Assembly (NCBI GenBank): GCA_024693325.1
Contig: JAILLA010000016.1
Location: forward strand, 1 to 64,000
DNA length: 64,000 bases
Reading direction: 5' to 3'
DNA from: Solobacterium sp.
GTDB lineage: Bacteria > Bacillota_I > Bacilli_A > Erysipelotrichales > Erysipelotrichaceae
This document shows, one piece after another, positions 26,013-35,880 of the stretch. How positions within the stretch are numbered: position 1 is the first letter of the stretch; each line of letters starts with the position of its first letter. Below the pieces are notes generated by a model. It saw only the letters and a list, made by a program, of their open reading frames with translations. It was not told the DNA's origin and made no database searches. The position numbers and the translations under genes were made by a program.

Positions 26013-27398
26013 ATGGCACTTGAGAAATTCCTGAAAGAACGCATCACAGATGCGGAAGTCCTGGTAAAGGAACTCCGTAAGACATTTGAGTATGTATCCG
26101 TGCTGGGTTCTGTTTCAAAAACCAAAAGCATCATTTCTTCTACCCGCATGAGCTCTGCCGATGATATCGATAATGAGTGCGGATTTGTCATCCGTCTGTT
26201 TGACGGAAGCCATTACAGCGAGTATTCAACAGATGAGATCCGGGGACTGGCTCCGGAGAAAGTCATTGCGTCTGTGAAGCTTCCCGATATGAAGCAGCCG
26301 TTTGTCAAAGCACCGGTACTGGAAGAAGAGGAAATGGTAAAGTCCTTTGTACGTGAGGACGCAAACCCGATGAGCGATGAAGAGATCATGGAACAGCTGA
26401 AGGCGATCCGTACATATTGCGAGCAGAAGGATGATCGGATCATCAATGCGCAGATCGGATACCGCAAACGTTCCGTTTCCAAGATCTTCGTGTCTGAGAA
26501 GAAAGTACTTGACCAGCACTATGAATGGATCAACGCAATGATGCTGCTGGCCGCAAGAGAGGGAGACGTCATCCAGCAGCACTACACCGTGGAAGGTGAA
26601 GCAGACAGCCGTAAGGCGCTGGATGAACTGGATCAGCGGAAAGACGCTGAAGCAGAGATCGTTCTGCGTCTCCTAAAGGCAACACCGGTAGAACCGGGTG
26701 TGTATGACGTCATTACCGACCCAACGATCAGCGGTCTGATCTGCCATGAGGCATTCGGTCATGGTGTTGAGCAGGATATGGTCGTCAAGCACAGAGCGAA
26801 GTCCGCGAACTATGTCAACAAGCAGGTCGGCAGTACGCTGCTGAACATGCATGACGGTGCAGGAGCAGTCCTGTCTGCCGCATCGTATTTCTTCGATGAT
26901 GACGGTATCCTGGCACAGGATACACACATCATTGAAGACGGTATCCTGAAGCGGGGCATCAGTGATGCTTTGTCTGCGCTGGAGCTCGGACAGAAACCCA
27001 GCGGAAACGGCAGACGTGAATCATACCAGCGCAAGTCCTATTCCCGTATGACAAATACATTCTTCTCACCGGGAACAGACAAGGTTGAAGATATGTTCCG
27101 TTCCATCAAGCATGGTTATTATCTCTGCAATACGAATAACGGCATGGAGGATCCCAAGAACTGGCAGATCCAGTGCACGGCAGAATATGGTCTGGAGATC
27201 AAGGACGGGGAGCTGACCGGAAAGATCATCGCTCCTGTTGTCATTTCAGGTTCCGTACTGGACCTGCTGAATTCCATTTCCATGGTATCCGATGAATATA
27301 AGATCATCGGTTCCGGCGGCTGCGGCAAGGGACATAAGGAATGGGTCTTTGTGTCTGACGGTGGTCCGTTTATGAAAGCGAGGGCGAAACTGGGATGA
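26013..27398 (+). CDS. tldD: Metalloprotease TldD
   Basis: A 461-aa TldD/PmbA family zinc metallopeptidase subunit. The HExxxH motif is H245-E-A-F-G-H250 (CHEAFGHGVEQD). The C-terminal GSGGCGKGHKEWVFVSDGGP block is typical. TldD forms a heterodimer with TldE that degrades unfolded peptides and can process RiPP leaders. The start follows GGAGG (CGGAGGAAAATT); an upstream in-frame extension reads through the sulfatase terminator and is not credible. It overlaps tldE. Confidence 0.93.
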   Translation: MALEKFLKERITDAEVLVKELRKTFEYVSVLGSVSKTKSIISSTRMSSADDIDNECGFVIRLFDGSHYSEYSTDEIRGLAPEKVIASVKLPDMKQPFVKAPVLEEEEMVKSFVREDANPMSDEEIMEQLKAIRTYCEQKDDRIINAQIGYRKRSVSKIFVSEKKVLDQHYEWINAMMLLAAREGDVIQQHYTVEGEADSRKALDELDQRKDAEAEIVLRLLKATPVEPGVYDVITDPTISGLICHEAFGHGVEQDMVVKHRAKSANYVNKQVGSTLLNMHDGAGAVLSAASYFFDDDGILAQDTHIIEDGILKRGISDALSALELGQKPSGNGRRESYQRKSYSRMTNTFFSPGTDKVEDMFRSIKHGYYLCNTNNGMEDPKNWQIQCTAEYGLEIKDGELTGKIIAPVVISGSVLDLLNSISMVSDEYKIIGSGGCGKGHKEWVFVSDGGPFMKARAKLG

Positions 27399-28687
27399 TG
27401 ACGATTAATGAATTGAAAGAACTGATCGAAAGCAACAAAGACATCAGTGCTTATGAGATCAGAAATACGGTCAATGAATCTTATCAGCTCTTCTATGTCA
27501 TGGAAGAACTGGAGACCAACAGATGCGTGAATGCTGAAGAAACAGTGGCAGTGGTCTATATAGACTCAGAAGGACAGAGAGGTTCCTCCTCAGTGGTGAT
27601 CACTTCCGCGGATGACCGTGATACCGTAACAGAAAAACTGAAGGCCGCAGTCCGCAAAGCAGGTCAGGCAGCTAATCCGTATTACCCTCTGGCAGAAAAG
27701 ACAGAGAACATCCATACCGTATCAGACGGCACATGCGATCTGTCCCTGATCGCCAGGAATACGGCGGATGCCGTATTCGCAGCACAGGCAGGCAGTGATG
27801 CCCAGCTGAACGCAACGGAGATCTTTGCGGACCACAATACCATCCGTTTCCTCAACAGCAGCGGTATCGACCATAGTTATGATACGTATTCCGTATTCTG
27901 TGAGACGATCCCGAGCTATGACGGGGAGAAGGAAGATGTTGAGCTGTATTACAGCAGATACGCGGATATTTCCGATCCTGCGGAATTTACAGAAACAGTC
28001 GGTACGGCATTGTCCAATGTCCGCTACAGATATGATGCAGTGAAGCTGGAAGATGTCACCATTCCCGAGAACTGCCTGGTTGCAGTACAGGGCGACATGC
28101 TGAGAAACATCATGACGAACTTTGCACAGGAACTGTCCTACAGCAGGCAGTACTACAAGATGAGCCACAGCAAACTGAATGATCAGATCTCCGCTGTACC
28201 GTTTGACATGATCCTGAAAGGACAGGAAGAAGGCATCTGCGGTTCTTCACCGGTAGACCCTAATGGTATCGCTCTGAAATATACAAAAGTCATTGACCAG
28301 GGCAGGGCTTCTGCTTTCTGGGGTGACCAGCGCTTCGGTTACTACCTGAAGGAAGAACATATTACCGGTTCCTATCCGGTTGCCTGTGTACAGAACTATC
28401 CGGTGATCTCTGAGGAAGATCAGAAGAGACCGGTGCTGTACCTGATGAACTTCTCCGCACCGCAGCTGGAATCCTCCAGCGGTTACTTTGGAGGAGAAGT
28501 ACGTCTGGCTCTGCTGGTGGAAGGAGACAAGGTAACTCCTGTTACAGGTTTCTCTGTCAGCGGCAATATCTATGAAGCAGTGAATACTGCAAGGTTCTCT
28601 GAAGAGACAGCTTCTGTCAGCGCGAAAGGCAGAATGTCATTCAAAGGACCGAAGTACATGTACTTTGATCAGCTGAAGCTGCATTGA
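27395..28687 (+). CDS. pmbA: TldD partner protein TldE/PmbA
   Basis: A 430-aa PmbA/TldE family protein lacking the HExxxH motif, as expected for the non-catalytic subunit. It has the family fold blocks SSVVITSADDRDTV near 67-80 and the C-terminal VTPVTGFSVSGNIYEAVN near 384-401. The ATG overlaps the tldD stop (ATGATGA), so the two subunits are made in step. Confidence 0.92.
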   Translation: MMTINELKELIESNKDISAYEIRNTVNESYQLFYVMEELETNRCVNAEETVAVVYIDSEGQRGSSSVVITSADDRDTVTEKLKAAVRKAGQAANPYYPLAEKTENIHTVSDGTCDLSLIARNTADAVFAAQAGSDAQLNATEIFADHNTIRFLNSSGIDHSYDTYSVFCETIPSYDGEKEDVELYYSRYADISDPAEFTETVGTALSNVRYRYDAVKLEDVTIPENCLVAVQGDMLRNIMTNFAQELSYSRQYYKMSHSKLNDQISAVPFDMILKGQEEGICGSSPVDPNGIALKYTKVIDQGRASAFWGDQRFGYYLKEEHITGSYPVACVQNYPVISEEDQKRPVLYLMNFSAPQLESSSGYFGGEVRLALLVEGDKVTPVTGFSVSGNIYEAVNTARFSEETASVSAKGRMSFKGPKYMYFDQLKLH

Positions 28688-28697
28688 TGATGAAAAT

Positions 28698-28748
28698 GAT
28701 CAGGCTTTCCGGATACCGGGGAGCCTGATTTCTTTTTCCGTTTATTTT
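28698..28748 (+). terminator. Terminator of tldD-pmbA
   Basis: ATCAGGCT...CCGG/CCGG...AGCCTGAT stem with small internal bulges, followed by TTCTTTTT. Confidence 0.75.
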
Positions 28749-28769
28749 TATCAGTTGAATCAGTACTGT

Positions 28770-28916
28770 ATTGTCAGTATAAAAATCTTGTCTTTATACC
28801 AGTCGAAGATATACCGCTCAGAAAGATCTGGCTTGTATAAAAAGACACCGGAATATCATCCGGCGCTGAATGAGTTCATTAATTTTGTAAAAGACTATTT
28901 TCAGATGGGACTATAG
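28770..28916 (+). pseudogene. C-terminal remnant resembling a LysR-family regulator
   Basis: An open frame without a start encodes about 48 codons ending LYKKTPEYHPALNEFINFVKDYFQ and a stop. The YKK..YHPAL..FI.FVK pattern is like the extreme C-terminus of LysR substrate-binding domains. No start, HTH or upstream part is found before the preceding terminator. I take it as a decayed fragment; chance similarity is possible. Confidence 0.35.
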
Positions 28917-28976
28917 AAATAAACAAACCAGACAGAAGAGATAAAACCATACACATGCAGAACAGATCCCTTGTGT

Positions 28977-29732
28977 TCATACAGAGAAGATGCTGTCATA
29001 GTTCTTAGCTGTGGCTCTGGAGAGTTCTTCTAAAGCTACACCCTTGAGTTCTGCGATCTTACGGTAGATGGCAATGACATCAGTTGGGTCATGCCGTTTA
29101 CCTATAATAGGACTCTGGTAAGGTGCGTCAGTCTCTATCATCAGATGATCCAGGGGAACAGCCTTGACTGCTTCCATGGGTCTTTTTGCATTCGGGAAGA
29201 GAACACTGGCACCGAAAGAGATCATCCATCCTGCTTTGACGTATTCATTTGCTGTTTCAGGGGATCCGCTGAAGCTGTGCAGGACTCCTTTTACAGGATA
29301 CTTCTTAAGGATCAACTGTGTATCCAGTACCGCTTTGCGGGAATGGATATTGACAGGCAGATGCATTTCACATGCCAGTTCCAGATGCTTTTCAAAGAAC
29401 TGTTTCTGGAGTTCTTTTGTGTGTTTATGGGATGCATAATCAAGCCCTGTCTCTCCGATCATATCCGGTCGGATCTGTTTCATCTGTTCCGCGAACCGAT
29501 CAAAACGATCCAGGGTATCTGTTGTCCGCAGAGCCTGCGGATGGATGGCACAGGCAAACTTAAAACCGGGTATCGTATCCTTGAGGCCAGATACCTCTCT
29601 GTAATCATGTTCACTGCAGCAGATCAGGATCACTCTGTTCAATCCAGCTTCCAGCATATCTTTGATCATTTCTTCTCTGTCCTCAGAGAACTGTCTGTTC
29701 CCCAGATGACAATGCGCATCAATGTAATCCAT
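28977..29732 (-). CDS. TatD-family metal-dependent hydrolase
   Basis: A 251-aa TatD DNase-like protein. The N-terminal metal motif DAHCHL (H7, H9), E at GETGLDY near 93-99, HSRKA near 132 and HSFSG near 155, and the aspartate in IETDAPY near 200 are conserved. It is a cytosolic 3'-5' exonuclease or phosphoesterase-type enzyme by family. It is transcribed separately from the gene upstream, which has its own terminator. Confidence 0.88.
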   Translation of the reverse strand: MDYIDAHCHLGNRQFSEDREEMIKDMLEAGLNRVILICCSEHDYREVSGLKDTIPGFKFACAIHPQALRTTDTLDRFDRFAEQMKQIRPDMIGETGLDYASHKHTKELQKQFFEKHLELACEMHLPVNIHSRKAVLDTQLILKKYPVKGVLHSFSGSPETANEYVKAGWMISFGASVLFPNAKRPMEAVKAVPLDHLMIETDAPYQSPIIGKRHDPTDVIAIYRKIAELKGVALEELSRATAKNYDSIFSV

Positions 29733-29753
29733 ATCCCTATTATGACAGAAAAA

Positions 29754-29781
29754 CGGACCGCTGTATGGATACAGCGATCCG
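29754..29781 (-). terminator. Terminator of the 239-aa membrane protein gene
   Basis: CGGACCGCTGTA/TACAGCGATCCG forms an 11-of-12 pair stem. On the minus strand it is followed by TTTTTCTG. Confidence 0.83.
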
Positions 29782-29787
29782 CTTCTA

Positions 29788-30507
29788 TTACTGTTTTGCT
29801 TTCCTGCCTGAGAGTACTTTCAGTACTTCAGCAATTACTATGAATGCCAGACCAAGCCAGTAAGCAAGGTTCCTGATCGGCAGTAATGGAGCTATCACAT
29901 AACCTAGGGCATGTGTACTGAGGTACTTTGACAGCATATCTGTTTCCGGTTCCTTCCTGCCGAGCTTCCTGACCAGCATCCTGGTCAGTGCGAAGATCAG
30001 GCCGGAACGAGCCTGGAGTTCTTTTGTGATCTGGATGAACAGGACCACGCTGACAAAGGAATGGCGGAACAGTCCTGAACCTGACAGCAGACGTGACAGG
30101 ATCAGTGCTGTACCGAAGCCTGCGGCTTCGGCAGAGAGTACTGCATAATCGCTTGAAATCAGGTCCTTCAGTGTTTTGAAGTAGGGGATCACTCCGATCA
30201 GTTTGTCCTTGAGGATCGTACCGCATGAGGACAGACGTTCTTTCATGGGAAGCTTTGAGAAGAACAGGACAATGATCATCTGTTCAAAGAACACATAGAT
30301 GATCGCTCTTGCGGCAGCCCCGCAGATCATGCCCAGGAAGCCTCCTCCGGTAATACCGGACAGGGCACCTGTCAGGTAATACAGGGGATAGAAGAATACC
30401 GGCTGGTATCCGTATACTGCAGGCAGTTCCAGCAGGATCCAGATAGCTGTCATCAGCAGCAATGGCTTCCAGTGTTCTTTCATGTATCTGGAAAGGATGG
30501 CTGTCAT
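29788..30507 (-). CDS. Multi-pass membrane protein of unknown function
   Basis: A 239-aa hydrophobic protein with about five membrane segments, including a glycine-rich stretch (LTGALSGITGGGFLGMICGAAARAIIYVFF, 45-74). The C-terminal tail is basic (SGRKAKQ). I recognise no family. Its ATG overlaps the stop of the upstream surface-protein gene by 4 nt, so the two are translationally coupled and may act together at the cell envelope. Confidence 0.65.
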   Translation of the reverse strand: MTAILSRYMKEHWKPLLLMTAIWILLELPAVYGYQPVFFYPLYYLTGALSGITGGGFLGMICGAAARAIIYVFFEQMIIVLFFSKLPMKERLSSCGTILKDKLIGVIPYFKTLKDLISSDYAVLSAEAAGFGTALILSRLLSGSGLFRHSFVSVVLFIQITKELQARSGLIFALTRMLVRKLGRKEPETDMLSKYLSTHALGYVIAPLLPIRNLAYWLGLAFIVIAEVLKVLSGRKAKQ

Positions 30508-32198
30508 GACAGTTTCTCCTTTCCGCTGTTTTTCAGCTGATAGGTGTCTTTACCGTTTTCATCGCGAAGAACTTCATATTCATTTTCCTTCAGTTCCGTT
30601 TCCCTTGCGCTTCCGGGAACAGCACCTTCATTAACCAGGAAGACCTTTGTTTCACCGTTGTCTTTCTTTGTATGGATACCGGGTATCCTGACTTTGACAT
30701 TGGTGAGCTTTGTCGCAAGGACTGCCTTGTCCTTTACGGAAAGGGCACTGACACGCAGTGTCGCATGGAAGTCTTCCGAAACAGGTCCGCAGAGAATGTT
30801 CAGTCTGGCTTCAGCATTGCCTCCGGCACATTCAGCCATGAGATTCTCCAGCCGCTTGTTCAGTTCCTTATCGGGATCAGGCAGGACTGTGACCAGCCAG
30901 GTGACCATGGCTTCATCCGTTCCTTCCAATGTTACCGGTACGGAAACAGGTCTGCCGCATCCGGCCAGGATGTCGGGGATACTGTCTCCGTCATTGACCG
31001 TCAGTGTACCGGAAGCTTTTGTTTTCTTTGTTGAACCGGAAGCTGCAGAGGCTGCACCGGATGAAGCTGAAGAGATCAGGGCTGCACCTGCGGCAGTCAG
31101 TGCCGCAAGTACCGCAATACCGAGAACACTGAGAATGTTTCCGGGACCTTTCCTGACAAGGCTTCCCTTTGTCAGGGTGACCTTTGTTTTTCCTGCTCCT
31201 GGAGAAGGTTTCTGTTTTTCCGTTTCCTGGTTCTTGGGGTTCAAGAGTCTGTTTAACCTCGAATTGTTTTTCTCCAGCTGTTCATCATTCTGCTGCATGG
31301 GTTCAGTATAATCAAAGCCGTCTGTCGGCAGTGAATCACGGGGATACAGGTCAGAACCCACCAGAACGACTGCAGGGGTATGGTAATACAGTCCTGCAGG
31401 TCCGTTATAGTTTTCGTATTCCTGGATCACTGCGGAACTGACATTCTGTGTGTCTTCACCGACACTGATCGTCCATACTGTGTCTTCCAGTACGAAATCA
31501 AATGCGGTGCTGTCTGCCAGGGGATCTGCGTTCTTCTCTTCATACTGGCAGCTGGAACATGTATACTCTGACAGATCATTCAGCATGATCAGGGAAGCAC
31601 GGGCTTTGGCAGTGATTGTGATCACTGCCCGTTCATTCTTTTCAACGTTCTTGTTAATGATCTCGTCGTCCGGTTTCTTTTCCAGACTGCTGTCCGCGAT
31701 CTTTGTTCCGATCCCGGTAAATGTCAGTGTGACATTTGCGGAAGTGTCAGACAGGTCTGTATCAAACCCGAAGTCGGAAACTTCCAGAAACTGGCTGATG
31801 ACCTGGAGTTCATAGATGCCTTTTCCGTCCGCATGGACAGCCTTCATTCTGCCGCCTTCTTCAAAATGCGTGGTAAAGAAGGGAGTCGTCAGTTTAGCAG
31901 GTGAAGCCAGTTTAAAGGAAAAACGTTCTCCCGGATGTGCAGTAAATACATGGTCATCCGGTGAACCGACACCGGGACCTGACAGTTCTGTCATGACGCT
32001 GGCACATTTTCCGTTCGAGTCAGAAGTCATCGTATCGGTGAATGTCACTTCTTTTGGATACTTCCCGGATAAAATACTGAAATACTCCGGACCGTTTACT
32101 TCCATGCCTCCGGCACAGACCGGAATGACGCATGTAAAGAACATGGCCAGGAATAACAGAAACACAAAGCGTTTCCGTATCATATGCATTGCGTCCAT
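30504..32198 (-). CDS. Secreted, membrane-anchored protein of unknown function
   Basis: A 564-aa protein. A signal peptide (KRFVFLLFLAMFFTCVIPVCAGG, about 9-31) leads into beta-rich extracellular domains. A second membrane segment near residues 360-385 (NILSVLGIAVLAALTAAGAALISS) is followed by an Ala/Ser/Lys-rich stretch and a further beta domain. I recognise no catalytic motif. ATG 32198 follows GGAGGATATC; the long in-frame extension upstream has no RBS and overlaps the divergent promoter region. It is coupled to a multi-pass membrane protein. Confidence 0.65.
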   Translation of the reverse strand: MDAMHMIRKRFVFLLFLAMFFTCVIPVCAGGMEVNGPEYFSILSGKYPKEVTFTDTMTSDSNGKCASVMTELSGPGVGSPDDHVFTAHPGERFSFKLASPAKLTTPFFTTHFEEGGRMKAVHADGKGIYELQVISQFLEVSDFGFDTDLSDTSANVTLTFTGIGTKIADSSLEKKPDDEIINKNVEKNERAVITITAKARASLIMLNDLSEYTCSSCQYEEKNADPLADSTAFDFVLEDTVWTISVGEDTQNVSSAVIQEYENYNGPAGLYYHTPAVVLVGSDLYPRDSLPTDGFDYTEPMQQNDEQLEKNNSRLNRLLNPKNQETEKQKPSPGAGKTKVTLTKGSLVRKGPGNILSVLGIAVLAALTAAGAALISSASSGAASAASGSTKKTKASGTLTVNDGDSIPDILAGCGRPVSVPVTLEGTDEAMVTWLVTVLPDPDKELNKRLENLMAECAGGNAEARLNILCGPVSEDFHATLRVSALSVKDKAVLATKLTNVKVRIPGIHTKKDNGETKVFLVNEGAVPGSARETELKENEYEVLRDENGKDTYQLKNSGKEKLS

Positions 32199-32498
32199 AT
32201 GATATCCTCCGTTCAACTGTTTTTCATCATACCACAAAGGAATCACTGACTGCCGCAGGTGCGGCAGACAAAGTATTTTCCTGCATTCCCTTTGACAATT
32301 TCTGTGAAAACGTTTTCCTGCCGCTTCATTGACTGACACATAGGACATGAGCAGAAAAAGATACGTTTGGAATGACTGTAGAACAACGGAAAACATAGTA
32401 TGATGAGTAGCGTAAGAGTGTGTACTGTTTTCTTCACTGCATGCAATGCAGGAAGAACACATGGTATACAGACAAAGAAACTAATAAGGAGCTTGTGT

Positions 32499-34184
32499 AT
32501 GAAGCGTTTAGCAGCATTATTAATGCCATTGCTGTTGCTGGCCGGATGTGCTGAAAGCACTGCACCTGCTGTGCCTTCAACAGCACCGGAAGTGCCCTCA
32601 GCAGAACCGGAACAGACAGATGACATCTATATTTTCTATACATCTGATGTTCACTGCGGAGTAGATGAGAACCTGACTCTTCCTGCATTGAAGGCACTTG
32701 TAGAAGATACCAGGAAAGAACATGAATATGTTGCCTTGGTAGACCTGGGTGACTTTGCGTCAGGCGGTACACTTGGATCTTTGTCTTCCGGTGAGATCAT
32801 TGTCAATCTGATGAATAAGATGGGGTATGATGTGTCAACAGTCGGAAACCATGAGTTTGATTACGGCATGCCTCAGCTGAAGAGACTGATCGGTATGGCG
32901 GCATTCCCGTTTGTCGCAGCCAATGTACGTTACACAGGAACAGAAGGAAATGTATTTGCGGATGTTCCGGAGTATTTTATCAAAGATTACGGCTCTGTCA
33001 GAGTCGGGTTCATCGGTGTACTGACACCGGCATCCATCACGACTTCAACACCTGCCAACTTTATGGAAAACGGTGAGTTTGTGTATAACTTCTATGACGG
33101 CAATGAGGGTAAGGAACTGACAGAGAAGATCCAGAACTCAGTTGATGAGATGCGCGGAAACGGAGCAGACTACGTCATCGCTTTAACACATCTTGGATCG
33201 ATCGAAGCCATTGCGCCGTATGACTCCATCTCACTGATCCATAATACGACCGGGATCGATGCTGTGCTGGACGGACATTCCCATTCCGTGATCGTCGGAG
33301 ATATGTATCCGAACAAAGATGGTGAGGATGTGCTGCTTTCTTCTGTCGGTACAAAGATGGAGAATGCCGGAGAACTGATCATCGGAAAAGACGGTACACT
33401 GACATCGATGCTGATATCGGAATATGACCGGGAAGATGAAACGGTCAGAAAAGCACTGGACGAAGCTCAGGAAGAACTGAACGGTATCCTTTCAGAAAAG
33501 GTGGGTGAAGTACCGTTTACGCTGTCGATCAAAGATGAGAACGGACTTCGTTTAGTCAGAAACAGGGAAGCACCGTTAGGCAACCTCAGTGCTGATGCGA
33601 TCAGGGAATACATGGATACAGACGTGGCTGTCGTCAATGGCGGTGAAGTCCGTGCAAACATTGATGAAGGTGATGTGACAATGGAAGACCTGCTGAATGT
33701 TATGCCGTTCCAGAGTCTGCTTTCCTCCTGTTACTGTACAGGTCAGCAGATCATTGATGTGCTGGAATATGCCTCTAAAGAGACACAAGGTATTGCCAAT
33801 TTTGACGGAAACCCGGTAGGGGAATTCGGCGGATTCCTGCAGGTATCAGGTCTGAAGTTTACGATCGATACTTCGATCGATACACCTGTACTCCTGAATG
33901 AGAAAAATATGTTTGCAGGATTTGAAGGTGAAAGAAGAGTCCGAGATGTACAGATAATGAAAAACGGAGAATACGTACCGATCGATCCGGAGGCAGTCTA
34001 TACATTGTCATCAGTCGACTACGTCATCTATCAAGGCGGAGACGGTAATACAATGCTTTCGGAATGTGAACCGATCGTAGAAGCAGGTCCTGCAGACCTG
34101 GTAGCACTGATCGAATACTTCAAGATACATGATACGATTCCTGAAACATACCAACAGACAGAGGGACGTATTACTGTTAAGTAG
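32499..34184 (+). CDS. 5'-nucleotidase/UshA-like surface lipoprotein
   Basis: A 561-aa lipoprotein of the UshA/5'-nucleotidase family. The lipobox is LLAGC (C17). The metallophosphatase domain has FYTSDVHCG, LVDLGDFASGG, TVGNHEFDYG, ALTHLG and DGHSHSV. The C-terminal nucleotide-specificity domain has NREAPLGNLSADAIREY and VNGGEVRANI. It hydrolyses extracellular nucleotides or UDP-sugars for salvage. ATG 32499 follows AAGGAG; the upstream in-frame extension is not a signal peptide. It has its own terminator. Confidence 0.9.
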   Translation: MKRLAALLMPLLLLAGCAESTAPAVPSTAPEVPSAEPEQTDDIYIFYTSDVHCGVDENLTLPALKALVEDTRKEHEYVALVDLGDFASGGTLGSLSSGEIIVNLMNKMGYDVSTVGNHEFDYGMPQLKRLIGMAAFPFVAANVRYTGTEGNVFADVPEYFIKDYGSVRVGFIGVLTPASITTSTPANFMENGEFVYNFYDGNEGKELTEKIQNSVDEMRGNGADYVIALTHLGSIEAIAPYDSISLIHNTTGIDAVLDGHSHSVIVGDMYPNKDGEDVLLSSVGTKMENAGELIIGKDGTLTSMLISEYDREDETVRKALDEAQEELNGILSEKVGEVPFTLSIKDENGLRLVRNREAPLGNLSADAIREYMDTDVAVVNGGEVRANIDEGDVTMEDLLNVMPFQSLLSSCYCTGQQIIDVLEYASKETQGIANFDGNPVGEFGGFLQVSGLKFTIDTSIDTPVLLNEKNMFAGFEGERRVRDVQIMKNGEYVPIDPEAVYTLSSVDYVIYQGGDGNTMLSECEPIVEAGPADLVALIEYFKIHDTIPETYQQTEGRITVK

Positions 34185-34215
34185 TAATAATAATTATACA
34201 TAACACTAAGAACAG

Positions 34216-34243
34216 CCGGCTGTGGGAATACAGTCGGTTTTTA
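34216..34243 (+). terminator. Terminator of the 5'-nucleotidase gene
   Basis: CCGGCTGT/ACAGTCGG (one G-U pair) around a 6-nt loop, followed by TTTTT. It marks the left border of the AT-rich defence island. Confidence 0.75.
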
Positions 34244-34635
34244 ATATAAGAACAATAAGCTGGCATGTTTTTTGTTATATGAGTTTTACTAATATTCAAT
34301 TGTGGAATCTGATGATTTTATTATGTGATCCTTTCGAGAAAGGGAAAATGGATCCCATAAAATTGGATAACAAAATGTTTCATTATTTGAAAAGAATAGG
34401 GGGTTTTGAGCGCTTCATTGACATTAATACGTTTTTAAAATGACCATCAGAATACTCTAATGGTAAAGTATTATTATATAAGTCTGAAATGTAAACATAC
34501 TTTGACATTCTGCTATCCATTTGAAAATGAAATACATCAAAAAAAAGAATATTTTCGTTTTAATGTAATGATTGATGATGAGTTCAGACTGGTATATCTG
34601 ACATATAGAAATATAACTGCTGGAGGTTACCTGAT
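34244..34635. other. AT-rich leader region of the DISARM-like operon
   Basis: About 390 bp without a convincing gene. A 54-codon plus-strand frame (ATG 34279, stop 34441-34443) and another at 34460-34645 lack ribosome binding sites and family resemblance. They could be decayed or regulatory small genes. The operon promoter probably lies here. Confidence 0.4.
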
Positions 34636-35880
34636 ATGGGATTAAACTTTATAGATTTATTTGCAGGAGCTGGTGGTCTTTCTGAAGGTTTTGTGTCAGC
34701 AGGTTATAATCCTGTAGCACATGTTGAAATGTTGGAAGATGCATGTATGACTCTTAAAACAAGGGAATGCTTCCATTATTTGAAGTCTATTGGTAAAGAA
34801 GCTTTATATAAAAATTATCTATGCCATGGAATAACACAAGATGAATTATACTCATTAGTTCCAGACGCTGTTACTGATAAAGTGCTACAACGGACAATGA
34901 GTCTAGATACGATGTTTGATCTGTTTAGTGATATTAATCGGTTGATGAAAACATCAAAAGTTCAGAAGATTGATTTAATCATAGGAGGACCTCCATGCCA
35001 AGCATATTCATTGGTTGGAAGATCTAGGAAGGGAGAGACAATAGTAAATGATCCCCGAAATTTCTTGTATAAGATTTATCTGGAAGTACTTAACGAGTAT
35101 AAGCCAAAACTATTTGTTTTTGAAAATGTTCCTGGCCTGCTAACAGCCAATAGAGGTAGATATTTTGAAGATATCAAACAAGCCTTCAGGGATGCTGGAT
35201 ATGTTATTGACTATCGTATTGTAAATGCACGTGACTTCGGAGTGTTACAGAACAGAAAAAGAGTAATCCTCATCGGATGGAGAGAGGATGTACAAGAAGA
35301 GTATCCAGTTTTCGAAAAGATTGATTCTCCACATTATGTAAGAGAAATACTAGAAGATCTTCCACCACTACAAGCAGGTGAAGAGAATAATCGCTATTCA
35401 ACCGTTTTGATAAATGATTATTTAAAAACAACTGGAATAAGAAAAGAAGATGACATATTAACTTGGCATGTTTCAAGACCAAATTCAAAACGGGATCGCG
35501 AGATTTACAAACTGGTTATTTCAGCATGGGATAATGGTAAACAAAGACTTAAGTATAATGATCTTCCAGAAGAGTTATGTACTCATAGGAATCGGAGTTC
35601 TTTCCTGGATAGATTTAAGGTTGTTGCAGCTGATTTATCTGCAAGTCAGACAATGACGGCACATATCTCAAAAGATGGTCACTATTTTATCCATCCGGAT
35701 ATATCACAGGCCAGGTCAATTTCAGTAAGGGAGGCAGCACGTATTCAGTCATTTCCGGATGATTACTATTTTGAAGGCTCAAGGACGACGGCCTATATGC
35801 AGATAGGCAACGCCGTGCCAGTCCTGATGGCAAAAGGAATTGCTGTAAGTCTTAGGAAAGCATTGGAGGTTCAGAAATGA
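34636..35880 (+). CDS. drmMII: DNA cytosine-5 methyltransferase (DrmMII-like)
   Basis: A 414-aa m5C methyltransferase. Motif I is FIDLFAGAGGLSEGF (5-19), motif IV GGPPCQAYS with nucleophile C121, motif VI FENVPG, motif VIII QNRKRVILIG and motif X GNAVPVLMAKGIA near the C-terminus. A variable insert lies between motifs I and IV. As first gene of a DISARM-like operon it should mark self DNA, as DrmMII does in class 2 DISARM. GGAGG lies 9 nt before the ATG. It overlaps the AIPR gene by 4 nt. Confidence 0.9.
   Translation: MGLNFIDLFAGAGGLSEGFVSAGYNPVAHVEMLEDACMTLKTRECFHYLKSIGKEALYKNYLCHGITQDELYSLVPDAVTDKVLQRTMSLDTMFDLFSDINRLMKTSKVQKIDLIIGGPPCQAYSLVGRSRKGETIVNDPRNFLYKIYLEVLNEYKPKLFVFENVPGLLTANRGRYFEDIKQAFRDAGYVIDYRIVNARDFGVLQNRKRVILIGWREDVQEEYPVFEKIDSPHYVREILEDLPPLQAGEENNRYSTVLINDYLKTTGIRKEDDILTWHVSRPNSKRDREIYKLVISAWDNGKQRLKYNDLPEELCTHRNRSSFLDRFKVVAADLSASQTMTAHISKDGHYFIHPDISQARSISVREAARIQSFPDDYYFEGSRTTAYMQIGNAVPVLMAKGIAVSLRKALEVQK

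Noticed and set aside
32199..32462. N-terminal extension of the 564-aa secreted protein
   Set aside because: The upstream part has no RBS and no signal-peptide character; ATG 32198 has GGAGG and starts a normal signal peptide.
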